From Pseudobdellovibrionaceae bacterium (lineage in GTDB: Bacteria; Bdellovibrionota; Bdellovibrionia; Bdellovibrionales; Bdellovibrionaceae): a stretch of 64,000 bases of DNA. The position numbers were made by a program, and so were the translations under genes. Of the stretch, positions 1 to 8,096 are shown piece by piece (the first letter of the stretch is position 1; every line of letters begins with the position of its first letter). A model generated the notes under the pieces. The model saw nothing but the letters and a program-made list of their open reading frames with translations, was not told the origin of the DNA and made no database searches. The stretch lies in NCBI GenBank assembly GCA_016719575.1, contig JADJYV010000013.1:744001-808000 (forward strand), in the 5' to 3' direction.

Positions 1-152
1 TGTCGCCCGTGACAAGAAAGTGAGTTGGAACTTAATCTGGATTGATTTTTCAATCTAAGACAAAAATTGTCACTCTAGACAGTTCCTTACAACCAAGTGG
101 ACACAGATTGCTTTTGGCGCCGGCATATCTTTAGCAAAAAAAGTGATCACTT

Positions 153-339
153 ATGAAAAGTTTTCAACTATTTTACTTTTGCTCTTTATTTTGGACTCAA
201 TTCGGCCCACTCCGCCCCCCGTCGTGAGGCTGTATTTGAAACGGAGCCTCACAAGCCCCTTGCCTTTCCTCAAAATCCAGAAACATTAAGAAAAATTGAA
301 AAAGAACAACAAAATGCCCGCACGATTTCTGACTTCTTA
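153..339 (+). other. Out-of-frame 5' segment (signal peptide) of the downstream flavoprotein gene
   Basis: The frame of the flavoprotein at 340 is open back to about position 157 but has no ATG, GTG or TTG. An ATG lies at 153 in another frame. Removing one A from the A-run at 156-159 joins the two and gives a product beginning MKVFNYFTFALYFGLNSAHS. That has the shape of a Sec signal peptide: one basic residue, a hydrophobic core and small residues before the likely cleavage site. The mature protein would then continue into the 340 frame. The call rests on translation of the raw bases. It implies either a one-base error or a real frameshift. Confidence 0.55.
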
Positions 340-1740
340 ATGAGTGAAATACGCACAGAATCGGATGCGTTGAAGAATAAGTACAAAGGAAAAGTATTAA
401 AAATTGATGTTCTATGCCTCGGCGCAGGCCCCCAGTGCGCCGCTGCTTCTTTAGTTATCGGACGAACAAAATTAAAATCTTTGGTTGTTGAAAAAACAGA
501 TTTTGTTGCCAAAACATTCGCAGAAAAAGACTTCTATATTAACAGCACTGAAAGCGACTCATTAAGTATGCATCAGTTTCCGGGCGGTGTTGGCGGTCTT
601 GCCCAATTAACGTCACAGAGTTATGCACACTCTTCACAACTTGCTACATATATTCAAGCCCAACAGTTCGCCTCAAAAGTTCCAGTGTTACTAAGGACAG
701 AGGTGACAGCTGTTCGTCAGGTTAAGCAAGGTCATCGGAATTTCCTTGAAATCATCACGGATCAGGGAGTTGTCATCCAAACAAAGACTCTTTTAATTGG
801 CACAGGTCTTGGCGAGGTGGGAACCAAGGTCAGAGACTCCGTTTACGAAAGTGAATTTATGTCCTTTCACTATCTTCACCAGAATTCTCCTGATCAGATT
901 TTAAAATACATGAGCACAGATGGCCTTTTGGCAACAATCAAAAGCAATCACGAAAAAAACATGGGCGTTCAAATGCCACGAGATGTGATTCTGATTGGAA
1001 ATGGCGATGGATCTCGAATTGCCATTGAGGGAATGCAGGCGACCAATGTTCAACTCCCCAAAGATTTTCATATTACCTGGGTCGGTAATAATTATAAAAC
1101 AGCGGCGGAATATATTGAAAGTCGAAATGGCGGAGATCGTTATATCCCCTTTATCGCACCCCAATATGAAAAATCCCGCATTCACGGAGTCCCCGGGCAT
1201 GTTCAGAAGGTAGAATCACTCGCCAATAACCGCGTTCGCGTGACTGTCAAAGACTCTGTAACCAACTCTCTCATTGAAGTTGAGGGAGATATGGTCGTTG
1301 ATTCAACTGGTTATACTAATCGCAATGACTCGCTTCTCCGCGACCTCAGCTCGTCACAACAAATGATTGATGTTATGGGACCGCTGAAAGAGTTTAGCTT
1401 TGAATCAACAACACTCGCCCGCCAGTTTTTAGATGCTCGGGGTAAATCTTTACCAATCTACGCCATTGGCCCAGCCGCAGGCAGCCTCGGAAAAGAAACT
1501 GAACTTGCAAACTTAAAAAATAAAAATCCAGTTTCAATTTTTAATAATGTCAGCAGAACGTCGCAATTCGTTTCGCAACTTTTAGGGGTCCCATCCCTTG
1601 TGGTTTCGACGGGTATCAGAATCTTCCGCCCTCAGACAGAGTCGGCAGATAAGATTATTCGCGACTTAAAGGCTTTTAGAGGTCAGCGCCCAGTCTGGCC
1701 TAAAAACGGCCCACAGAGCGAAGATAAAGCCCCAAAGTAA
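340..1740 (+). CDS. FAD/NAD(P)-binding oxidoreductase (flavoprotein)
   Basis: The 466-residue open frame has two dinucleotide-binding motifs: GAGPQCA at about residue 28 after a beta strand (FAD-type Rossmann fold) and IGNGDGS at about residue 219 (NAD(P)-type). DSTGY near residue 345 and YAIGPAAGS near the C-terminus match the closing motifs of the pyridine-nucleotide flavoprotein superfamily. Substrate and exact reaction cannot be read from the sequence. The ATG at 340 is probably not the true start. The frame stays open upstream and encodes a signal peptide if one A is removed near 156, so the native protein is probably exported and about 530 residues long. No operon partner is evident. 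Confidence 0.75.
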   Translation: MSEIRTESDALKNKYKGKVLKIDVLCLGAGPQCAAASLVIGRTKLKSLVVEKTDFVAKTFAEKDFYINSTESDSLSMHQFPGGVGGLAQLTSQSYAHSSQLATYIQAQQFASKVPVLLRTEVTAVRQVKQGHRNFLEIITDQGVVIQTKTLLIGTGLGEVGTKVRDSVYESEFMSFHYLHQNSPDQILKYMSTDGLLATIKSNHEKNMGVQMPRDVILIGNGDGSRIAIEGMQATNVQLPKDFHITWVGNNYKTAAEYIESRNGGDRYIPFIAPQYEKSRIHGVPGHVQKVESLANNRVRVTVKDSVTNSLIEVEGDMVVDSTGYTNRNDSLLRDLSSSQQMIDVMGPLKEFSFESTTLARQFLDARGKSLPIYAIGPAAGSLGKETELANLKNKNPVSIFNNVSRTSQFVSQLLGVPSLVVSTGIRIFRPQTESADKIIRDLKAFRGQRPVWPKNGPQSEDKAPK

Positions 1741-2119
1741 GACGTCTTGTTGAGGATAGGAAGAATCAAGCTCAAATTGATCTATTCTAAAATCTAGGTT
1801 TACCTTGGTATTTGTTAAAACTGTCGAAGTCCATGTCAAAGTGCTGCCGAACGAAGTCATCTTCGAAATGATGCTGTTGCTTTGGTGGGTGGCAGTATGG
1901 TCATTGTCGGTGACGGACTTCAGCACTATCGCTTTTTTGCCTTTGCTTTTGCCAGTGGCAAATCTGTAGGTCACTGATGAGGGCTTAGTTTGCGGTCTTA
2001 AATACAATGAAAGCTAGTTGACCATAGGACACTTGCATGGATAACGCCCCCACTGCGCAATGTTTCCATTGATGACGAAGAAGGCTCGCTTTGGTAGTGT
2101 ATCATTTTAAGGAGATAAA
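1741..2119. other. Gene-poor interval
   Basis: No convincing gene is seen. A minus-strand open frame (about 2007 down to 1741) is moderately protein-like but runs on into the flavoprotein gene. It has no visible ribosome-binding site and no recognised family. It may be the remnant of an exported protein. The last bases before 2120 hold a strong Shine-Dalgarno sequence (AAGGAGAT) for the YCII fragment. Confidence 0.4.
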
Positions 2120-2293
2120 ATGAAAAGTTACTTGTTGCTAACAGAAGGCCGTTTAGCTGAATGGAAAAATCTTACTGAATCACGTCGAAATGAAATCGTT
2201 GCAAAGTTTGGTGACTACGCAAAAAAACTTGGTAGCCAAGGATTTTTACGTGGTGGTGAGCATGTTGAGCTTGTTCCCTGTGGTCTCTCATAG
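2120..2293 (+). pseudogene. Truncated YCII-related (DGPF-type) protein, N-terminal half
   Basis: A perfect AAGGAGAT sits six bases before this ATG. The 57-residue product begins MKSYLLLTEGRLAEW and continues with FGDYAKKLGSQGFLRGGE. This resembles the N-terminal half of YCII-related domain proteins (short aromatic strand, helix, then GxLxxGE). Family members are normally about 95-120 residues. Here the frame stops just after LVPC and is followed directly by a DUF1428-like reading frame. The C-terminal half is therefore missing, most simply by a deletion that fused two neighbouring genes. Confidence 0.55.
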
Positions 2294-2306
2294 TTTAGGT
2301 ATTAGC

Positions 2307-2660
2307 GTGTACACATCACTTTATTTTTACCGAGTTCCAAAAAAGAATATTGAGGCTTTCCTAAAAGTTCAGAAGCAATCGGCCGAAATATACAAGAAAA
2401 ATGGCGCAATAGAAGATTGGACCTTTGGACCCGAAAATTTGAATGCAAAATACGGTTGTATTTCTTTTCCGGAAGAAATTTTGATCTCCGCCGATGAAGA
2501 ATTATTCTTTTCACTAAGCATTTTTAAATCGAAAAACGACCATGACCAAATCATGGCTCTTGTAGATAAAGATCCAGAAATTGAACGCTTATACAATCAA
2601 GTCCGTCATTTGATAGATTTATCGAAAGTCGTCCGTGGCGAGTTTAATCGGTTGGTTTGA
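2307..2660 (+). CDS. DUF1428 (YbaA-like) family protein
   Basis: The frame is open from 2190, but the upstream part overlaps the YCII fragment and looks unrelated. A GTG at 2307 gives a 117-residue protein starting VYTSLYFYRVPKKN, close to the usual DUF1428 length. Family-like features are the opening strand, KKNGAIEDW, and a strand with FFSLSIFKSKNDHDQIMALV followed by D-P-E. The function of the family is not established. The ribosome-binding site before 2307 is weak, so expression may have depended on the upstream gene. An ATG start at 2190 is possible but would add about 39 residues that do not fit the family. Confidence 0.6.
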   Translation: MYTSLYFYRVPKKNIEAFLKVQKQSAEIYKKNGAIEDWTFGPENLNAKYGCISFPEEILISADEELFFSLSIFKSKNDHDQIMALVDKDPEIERLYNQVRHLIDLSKVVRGEFNRLV

Positions 2661-2959
2661 AAATCACCAAATTCCCTAGCTTTTGACACTTTCGAGCTCG
2701 AATCAAGCCTGGGATTTGTGTCTCCAGTCGCCCCAAAGAATCACGCCTTTCCATTAAAAAGCTCATTCGAGTGCGAGAATCATTGTCGAGAGAGGAACAA
2801 GCCAAAAGCCACAGTGCTTGGCGCTATGCTGCTATCCATGTGATACTCACTATATCTCGATTTCATTCCTGGCTCCGTTCTGGGTGATCGAAGCCTTTCT
2901 TCATAAGTTCAAAAAAAGCCTCGTTTAAAGAACTCGATTTCTCTATTTTTTAAACCTGT
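2661..2959. other. Interval with a possible coding remnant
   Basis: One plus-strand frame stays open from about 2687 to 2887 with protein-like composition (for example RPKESRLSIKK and REEQAKSHSAWRYAAIHV) but has no ATG, GTG or TTG in a useful place and no ribosome-binding site. It may be a decayed gene of unknown family. Nothing else is seen. Confidence 0.3.
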
Positions 2960-3736
2960 TTAAATCTGAGCGGATTCGAAGAGGCCAATTTCGATCAGAT
3001 CACCCGAAAATTGGACTCGCTTCAGTTGATCTCTAAATTCATCCACTGAAATTTCCTGACTCAAGGGTGGATAAAAATCATCATGATGATGAGGAATAAC
3101 GACCTTGGGTTGAATAATTCGAATGTGTTCGGCCACAAGTTCCTGAATTCGACTGTGACCCTGCAAGGGGGCTAAAAGAAAATCTATCTCGAGCTCGCGG
3201 TACATTTTCAATTCTTTTTGAGTGCACCCTGCCGAGCTGATAAATAAAATCTTTTTCCCTCGGTCCTCAAACATATAGGTCTGCACCAGCCCTTTTGGAT
3301 ATCCCACTCCCAGCTTCAATGTATGCAAACAACCTGAAACCCCACAGCGACGAACAGTGGAAGATACCAATGGCCAATCAAAACGCACATGGCTGCTATG
3401 AAAAGCGCGCATCTTTAGTTCTTTATTGAGATATTCTTTCGAATCTGCCAACAACATTTTGGAAGAACGGACACCTCGGGCCTTCAAAAAAAGACCTGTC
3501 AGTCCAGGAGCAAAAACATGCGCTTCAGAATGGGCCATGATTTCGGGGATATCAAAGGTATGATCAAAATGTCCATGCCCTACATAAATCGCTTCGGTGT
3601 TCGCAAAAGAGTCCTTCGAAAAGGGCGATTTCTTTCCATTTCCCCGAGATAAAAAGGGATCAAACGCAAACTCGCGTTGATTGGATTTAATAATAAAACC
3701 TGCGGTACCAAGCCAAGTTATTTCCATCCCCTCCAA
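2960..3736 (-). CDS. Metallo-beta-lactamase-fold hydrolase (UPF0173-like)
   Basis: The 258-residue cytoplasmic protein opens with EITWLGTAGFIIKSN, the first strands of the metallo-beta-lactamase fold. A metal-binding HGHFDHT lies at about residues 55-61. Further His residues occur in SSHVRFDW and in VIPHHHDDF near the C-terminus, which fits the simple hydrolases of the UPF0173/YtnP type. The substrate is unknown. ATG codons at residues 1 and 4 both fit and the start is not decided. The gene stands alone on the minus strand. A small hypothetical gene lies upstream. Confidence 0.75.
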   Translation of the reverse strand: MEGMEITWLGTAGFIIKSNQREFAFDPFLSRGNGKKSPFSKDSFANTEAIYVGHGHFDHTFDIPEIMAHSEAHVFAPGLTGLFLKARGVRSSKMLLADSKEYLNKELKMRAFHSSHVRFDWPLVSSTVRRCGVSGCLHTLKLGVGYPKGLVQTYMFEDRGKKILFISSAGCTQKELKMYRELEIDFLLAPLQGHSRIQELVAEHIRIIQPKVVIPHHHDDFYPPLSQEISVDEFRDQLKRVQFSGDLIEIGLFESAQI

Positions 3737-3774
3737 AATAAACTGATTCTACGAGGCTTGTACACCTATAAAAT

Positions 3775-3996
3775 TCATATCTCACCCGTCGTAAAATGGA
3801 GTATGCCTCCCTCTGTATCACTTTCACTCTCATTTAATAACCATCCGTGTAGTTTCATGTCGCTAATAAGAGGCGCTTGATCGTGCTTAGCTTTTGATTG
3901 GACTACAATATCGGGGCCCCATGCCATCAGTTCGGATTTATGTTTCTTAATCAATTGCAATATTTCTGGCGGTACCTTTTTTAGTTTTGTCTTCAT
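3775..3996 (-). CDS. Small hypothetical protein
   Basis: A 73-residue reading frame starts MKTKLKKVPPEILQLIKKH, with a GAGG-type ribosome-binding site about ten bases upstream. The N-terminal half is predicted helical and charged. The rest is mixed and acidic. There is no signal peptide and no family is recognised. It lies upstream of the metallo-beta-lactamase-fold gene on the same strand, about 40 bases away, and the two may be co-transcribed. Confidence 0.5.
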   Translation of the reverse strand: MKTKLKKVPPEILQLIKKHKSELMAWGPDIVVQSKAKHDQAPLISDMKLHGWLLNESESDTEGGILHFTTGEI

Positions 3997-4094
3997 TGAA
4001 AAGGATCCTCGATTTCACTGTGTTTTGTTTTGATCGTGACAATGCAAACCTAATCATAACTCGGCAAAGACTTCAGAGTAAAGAAATTGAGATA

Positions 4095-4122
4095 AAAAAG
4101 CCGCTGGGGGTTCCCAGCGGCT
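4095..4122 (-). terminator. Intrinsic terminator of the lipoprotein gene
   Basis: Arms 4101-4109 (GCCGCTGGG) and 4114-4122 (CCCAGCGGC) pair perfectly around a 4-base loop. Read on the minus strand the stem is followed by six T (4100-4095). It lies about 60 bases past the stop of the minus-strand lipoprotein gene. Confidence 0.85.
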
Positions 4123-4180
4123 TTGAAATTTTGATCGATCCATTAGCCCCTGGTGTTCAAGAATCAGGGCCTTCTATAAT

Positions 4181-4918
4181 TTAGTGACGAGAGTGCAGGC
4201 GACAATACCCTTGATAAGTATATACTTTTCGTACTCGAGTATGTCGTCCCGTTATGTCCGCCAAAACATCACTCCCCTGTACAAACTGACTTTTTAAATT
4301 TTTCTCTGTTGTTTCGTGATAATACGTCACATCGCGATCGCCATAAAGGGTGATGGGCACTCTTTCGCAGACCTCGCGTCCACCATGGCCAGGACCATGA
4401 CCGGGGCCATGTCTATCATCTCCCCTATCCGGACGCCCATCGCGACCTCGTCGATCGCCATCCAAATCTTCCCAACGGCATCGAGTTTCGTAATGAGTTT
4501 CAGAACAGGTTTCAACTCCGGACATTTCTGGGCCGTCAGTTATTTTAGTATCTATTGAACCCTTAATGTCGAATTTTTGATTGATATCAACTGCCCTTAT
4601 ATGAAAGTTATCACTAATCTTTACATTTTTATTTCCAGTTATCTTAACCTGCTGTGACTTATTCCCCTCTACCTTTACAACAATTGTTGGATCCCCTCCT
4701 GATTCGGTGAGGGTCACTTCAGCCGTGTGCAGTCCTTCACTAAAATTGACCGATTTATTTTGGCAATTCCACCAATCTACACGTTCGTTGCAGCTGACTT
4801 GATTGTATTGTTCAACGACCTCAAATGACCGATAAACCTTAATTTGCCCTCTAAAATTGAGTTCATCACAAGCTGAAAGCATTGAGCTTGTCATTAATAG
4901 TAATAATACCTTTTTCAT
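4181..4918 (-). CDS. Lipoprotein with Gly/His/Asp/Arg-rich segment
   Basis: The 245-residue product begins MKKVLLLLMTSSMLSAC, a lipoprotein signal peptide with lipobox LSAC and lipidated Cys17. The middle (about 50-135) is beta-rich, with alternating hydrophobic residues. Residues about 150-180 are low complexity: DGDRRGRDGRPDRGDD followed by a repeated HGPG. The C-terminal part is again beta-like and has Cys residues. It is probably anchored to the outer or inner membrane facing the periplasm. No family is recognised. The His/Asp-rich stretch could bind metal or be only a flexible linker. The gene is monocistronic with its own terminator at 4095-4122. Confidence 0.7.
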   Translation of the reverse strand: MKKVLLLLMTSSMLSACDELNFRGQIKVYRSFEVVEQYNQVSCNERVDWWNCQNKSVNFSEGLHTAEVTLTESGGDPTIVVKVEGNKSQQVKITGNKNVKISDNFHIRAVDINQKFDIKGSIDTKITDGPEMSGVETCSETHYETRCRWEDLDGDRRGRDGRPDRGDDRHGPGHGPGHGGREVCERVPITLYGDRDVTYYHETTEKNLKSQFVQGSDVLADITGRHTRVRKVYTYQGYCRLHSRH

Positions 4919-5124
4919 TATTCCCCCAAGTTGGTGTCACTTCGAAACCTACTCCAGGCTATGCAACCACTAAGCCAGGAGAATTGGGGACATAATGCCC
5001 ACGATACACTCGACAGCCGTGAAAAGTTTTTAATCAATCAAAATACACCGCTCACTGTCCGCGGGGGTTGTGTTACTCTCCCTCCCTAGGCATTACTTAC
5101 CAATCCTTCTAAAAGGAAGCTAAC

Positions 5125-5721
5125 GTGATTGCAAAAATATCCCTTTTGTTTGTTACAGGATTAATGATCTCGGGCTCTCTGGCAATGGCAGATAACATGA
5201 CCTGTCGATTTCAAGCGCTTCGAGCCACCCAACTCGGAGTGAGGACGGATGACAGCAACTCTGCAATTGCTCTCACAGCCAAAATTACTAAATTCAACGA
5301 TGCAGATAGATCAACAAATTTGCTCAAAAACTGTATTTCTTCAGTGATCCAAAACTTTCCTATTGAATTTTGCGCCTATGAGGACTTCTTCAACGGAGGA
5401 TACGTCGTCGCACTCCACAGACTCGACGCTGGAAAGGATGACTTTCCAAGCACAATAGCTGCCTACACGCTCGGAACATCTAGAAATAGCCGAGGCTTGA
5501 TGACCATCAAAAGCTCCGAAAAAATTCTAGACTCCGTGGTTTCTAAAATGAAACAGGCAGGAATTAGAATCCCAAGCGACATTCCCTTAGACACTTATCA
5601 ACTTGATAAGCAAATTGCCAAGGGCTTACAAAAGGGTGCGATTGCAACTGGCGACTTTTTGAGCCTGAGTCTTATCGTCGATGAGTTCGCTTGTTCGATC
5701 AACGCCTCTGAAGGCCTATAG
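5125..5721 (+). CDS. Exported hypothetical protein
   Basis: A GTG at 5125 follows AAGGAAG at good spacing. The 198-residue product has a clear signal peptide (MIAKISLLFVTGLMISGSLAMA, cleavage after about residue 22). The mature part contains four or more cysteines and is probably a globular periplasmic protein. No catalytic motif or family is recognised. It is flanked by the divergent lipoprotein gene upstream and the convergent TM2 gene downstream. Confidence 0.7.
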   Translation: MIAKISLLFVTGLMISGSLAMADNMTCRFQALRATQLGVRTDDSNSAIALTAKITKFNDADRSTNLLKNCISSVIQNFPIEFCAYEDFFNGGYVVALHRLDAGKDDFPSTIAAYTLGTSRNSRGLMTIKSSEKILDSVVSKMKQAGIRIPSDIPLDTYQLDKQIAKGLQKGAIATGDFLSLSLIVDEFACSINASEGL

Positions 5722-5733
5722 AGGGACTAAATC

Positions 5734-5757
5734 GAAGACCCTGCTATCGGGGTCTTC
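5734..5757. terminator. Hairpin between convergent genes
   Basis: GAAGACCC (5734-5741) pairs with GGGTCTTC (5750-5757) around an 8-base loop between two convergent genes. There is no T-run on either side, so it may act as a weak bidirectional terminator or an mRNA end-protecting hairpin. Confidence 0.4.
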
Positions 5758-6151
5758 ATAAAGAGCCTTGATTTTTCTCCGAAATCTGCTCGTTCAACGT
5801 CCAATAATCATAAAGATACCCGATCATAAAAAGGCCGCCGGTACATAACCATATCAATCCTGTAATCCACTTGCCGATATAAAATCGATGCACTCCAAAG
5901 ATCCCTAGAAAGGTAAGTAGTACCCAACTCACATTGTAGTCAATTTCTCCAGACTTAAATTCACTTGTGGCTTTGCGAGCCATGTTTGGAATAAGGAATA
6001 GATCCACAATCCAGCCCACACCCAAAAGACCCAAGGTAAAAAACCAGAGGGTCCCCGTCATTGGTTTGCCAAAATAAAATCGATGAGCCCCCATAAAACC
6101 AAAAATCCAAAGTATGTAGCCTATAACCGGAGAATGGGTTTGTTTGTTCAT
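5756..6151 (-). CDS. TM2-domain membrane protein (two TM2 units)
   Basis: The 131-residue protein contains two TM2 units. Each has two membrane segments with the characteristic G-x-HRFYxGK turn: GAHRFYFGKPMTG at about residue 21 and GVHRFYIGKWITG at about residue 88. The linker includes charged residues and a short helix. TM2 proteins are small membrane proteins of poorly known function. Its ATG overlaps the stop of the TerC-family gene by four bases, so it is the third gene of an htpX-terC-TM2 operon and is probably translationally coupled. Confidence 0.8.
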   Translation of the reverse strand: MNKQTHSPVIGYILWIFGFMGAHRFYFGKPMTGTLWFFTLGLLGVGWIVDLFLIPNMARKATSEFKSGEIDYNVSWVLLTFLGIFGVHRFYIGKWITGLIWLCTGGLFMIGYLYDYWTLNEQISEKNQGSL

Positions 6152-7095
6152 GACTTAGCCTCCAACTTGGCAACGTACCACGAGCTCAGAGCCGCCGTTA
6201 CTAGAATCGAAAAAACGACCAATAGCGACACCCAGCTTGGAATTTTAAAGATGTCTACCAGCAACATCTTGATGCCGATAAATGCCAAAATCGCAGCAAG
6301 ACCCGGTTTGAGGTAACGAAGTTGGCCAACCCAATCCGCAAGAACAAAATAGAGTGCTCGCAAACCCAAAATTGCAAGTATATTAGATGCGAATGCCACA
6401 AAGGCATCTTGGGTCACCGCAAAAACAGCGGGGATCGAGTCTACTGCGAAAATCAAATCTGTGACCTCAATTACGATAAGAGCCAAAAACAAAGGAGTTG
6501 CCTTACGAATACCGTCTTCGACCACAAAGAAGTGATTTCCCTCAAGTTTCGTCGTGGTCGGCATCATTTTTCGCAACAGTCGCATCGACCAATTCTGCTT
6601 CACATCAATTTTGTCATCCGTTTCGCGCAAAAATTTTATTGCAGTTACAACCAAGATCCCGCCAAAAACATACAAGACCCAGTGAAACATTTGTAAAAGC
6701 TGAGCACCTAAAACTATAAAAAAGGCACGCATCAGGATGGCCCCTAAGACTCCGAAAAAAAGAACTCGGTGCTGGTACTTGTCCGGTATTTGAAACGAGC
6801 CAAAAATAAGCAATATGATAAATAGATTGTCGATGCTCAAGCTTTTTTCAATGAGATAACCTGTCAAAAACTCAAGACCGAGATCGCCGCCGAAGGCGTA
6901 GGCAAACCAGGCATTAAATGCGAGCGCAACAGCGATCCAAACTCCGCTCTCAAGCAAGGCGATTTTACGCGTAATTTTATGCGAGCCTCGCCCAAACAAA
7001 CTCAAATCAACTAAGAGTAAAATGACGACGCCAACTAAAAATGAAATCCATAACCAGGTTGGCGCAACTGAAATAGCTAACTCTTGCTGATTCAT
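6148..7095 (-). CDS. TerC/Alx family integral membrane protein
   Basis: The 315-residue polytopic protein has about nine hydrophobic segments. Family-typical signatures are SLSIDNLFIILLIFGSF (about residue 86) and VIEVTDLIFAVDSIPAVFAVT (about residue 210), carrying the conserved acidic residues of the TerC fold. Alx, the best-known relative, is linked to manganese export and alkaline response in E. coli. That role is inferred here, not shown. The gene overlaps htpX by four bases upstream and the TM2 gene by four bases downstream. A membrane-protease/membrane-transporter operon fits envelope stress. Confidence 0.88.
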   Translation of the reverse strand: MNQQELAISVAPTWLWISFLVGVVILLLVDLSLFGRGSHKITRKIALLESGVWIAVALAFNAWFAYAFGGDLGLEFLTGYLIEKSLSIDNLFIILLIFGSFQIPDKYQHRVLFFGVLGAILMRAFFIVLGAQLLQMFHWVLYVFGGILVVTAIKFLRETDDKIDVKQNWSMRLLRKMMPTTTKLEGNHFFVVEDGIRKATPLFLALIVIEVTDLIFAVDSIPAVFAVTQDAFVAFASNILAILGLRALYFVLADWVGQLRYLKPGLAAILAFIGIKMLLVDIFKIPSWVSLLVVFSILVTAALSSWYVAKLEAKS

Positions 7096-7988
7096 CGGAG
7101 TCTCCGAATTCTTTCATCAAGTGGCGGGTGTGTTGAAAAGAGCCTCTTAAACCCACCCGTGCGACTTGATATCTTTAGCGCCTGTACGGATGACTGCGCA
7201 GTTGGCTCTATCTCCTCAACCGTTTTTTGTAATGCCTGAAGAGCCTGAATCATACTATTTTTCCCAGCAAGACGGGCCCCACCAGCATCCGCTCGATACT
7301 CTCTATACCTCGAGAACCAGGCAACAACGATCGAACCGAGAATCATAAAGAAAATTTCAAGTACAAATTGAACAATGTAATAGGACATCGGAGTTCCACT
7401 CTGTCCTTCAGTATTTTCATCACGATTCATAGTCAACGCAAAGGCGACGGCTCGTGCCAGAAACATAACAAAGGCATTCACGACTCCCTGTATGAGCGTC
7501 ATCGTGACCATGTCCCCATTTGCGATGTGAGCCACCTCATGACTCAGAACACCTCTGACTTCGTCACGTTTCATTCTATGCAGTAAACCCGTAGAAACCG
7601 CGACCAGCGATCGAGATTTGCTCGGCCCCGTTGCAAAAGCATTTACTTCGGATGACTCATAAACACCCACCTCTGGCATGGCGGGCAATTGAGCCGTGCG
7701 CGACAGTTCGTGAACCATTTGTACCAAATCACGAAGTTCCGGGTCCCTTGAATCCGCAGGGATGATTTGAACGCTCATCATCCACTTGGCCATAACTCTC
7801 GAGAGCGCAAGAGAAATGAAAGCCCCGCCCATGCCCCAAACCAAACAGAAGACCATCAACGATTCATAATCTAGACCGTACGAGGTGAGATAAGGCTTTA
7901 CGCCAAGAACGTTCAAAATTGTAGAAATGGTAACAACAACAAGCCCGTTTACCAAAAGAAATAAACCAATTCGCTTAAGCCAAGTCAT
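7092..7988 (-). CDS. htpX: Protease HtpX
   Basis: The 298-residue M48-family membrane metalloprotease has the zinc motif HEVAH at about residues 149-153. A downstream Glu lies in the segment SRYREYRADAGGARLAG. There are four hydrophobic segments: two N-terminal (about 7-28 and 40-60) and two after the active site. The C-terminus THPPLDERIRRLR is characteristic of HtpX. The enzyme degrades misfolded inner-membrane proteins, with the active site facing the cytoplasm. AGGAGGTC precedes the ATG by seven bases. It is the first gene of a three-gene operon, divergent from a LysR regulator. Confidence 0.93.
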   Translation of the reverse strand: MTWLKRIGLFLLVNGLVVVTISTILNVLGVKPYLTSYGLDYESLMVFCLVWGMGGAFISLALSRVMAKWMMSVQIIPADSRDPELRDLVQMVHELSRTAQLPAMPEVGVYESSEVNAFATGPSKSRSLVAVSTGLLHRMKRDEVRGVLSHEVAHIANGDMVTMTLIQGVVNAFVMFLARAVAFALTMNRDENTEGQSGTPMSYYIVQFVLEIFFMILGSIVVAWFSRYREYRADAGGARLAGKNSMIQALQALQKTVEEIEPTAQSSVQALKISSRTGGFKRLFSTHPPLDERIRRLR

Positions 7989-8048
7989 AAAGACCTCCTA
8001 ACATACAAATACAATATACCCTTGACCAAGGCATTATTAAATACGATA

Positions 8049-8078
8049 ATTACTATGTAATAGTTCGTTTAAAACGAA
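8049..8078. promoter_or_regulatory. Two adjacent palindromes in the htpX / LysR divergent promoter
   Basis: ATTAC-TAT-GTAAT (8049-8061) and TTCGTTT-A-AAACGAA (8064-8078) lie next to each other in the 108-base gap between htpX and the divergent LysR-type gene. Such symmetric elements are what a LysR regulator binds in its own promoter. The assignment is inferred from position. Confidence 0.45.
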
Positions 8079-8096
8079 TTAATGGGAGACTTCTAG

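Noticed and set aside
1666..2007. Minus-strand frame of 113 codons
   Set aside because: It overlaps the flavoprotein gene end, lacks a ribosome-binding site, and only part of it looks protein-like; kept only as a possible remnant.
3987..4184. Plus-strand frame of 65 codons
   Set aside because: It has no ribosome-binding site, lies over the terminator hairpin at 4095-4122, and its composition is not protein-like.
6322..6719. Plus-strand frames inside the TerC gene
   Set aside because: Shadows of the minus-strand TerC-family gene, which has clear family motifs.
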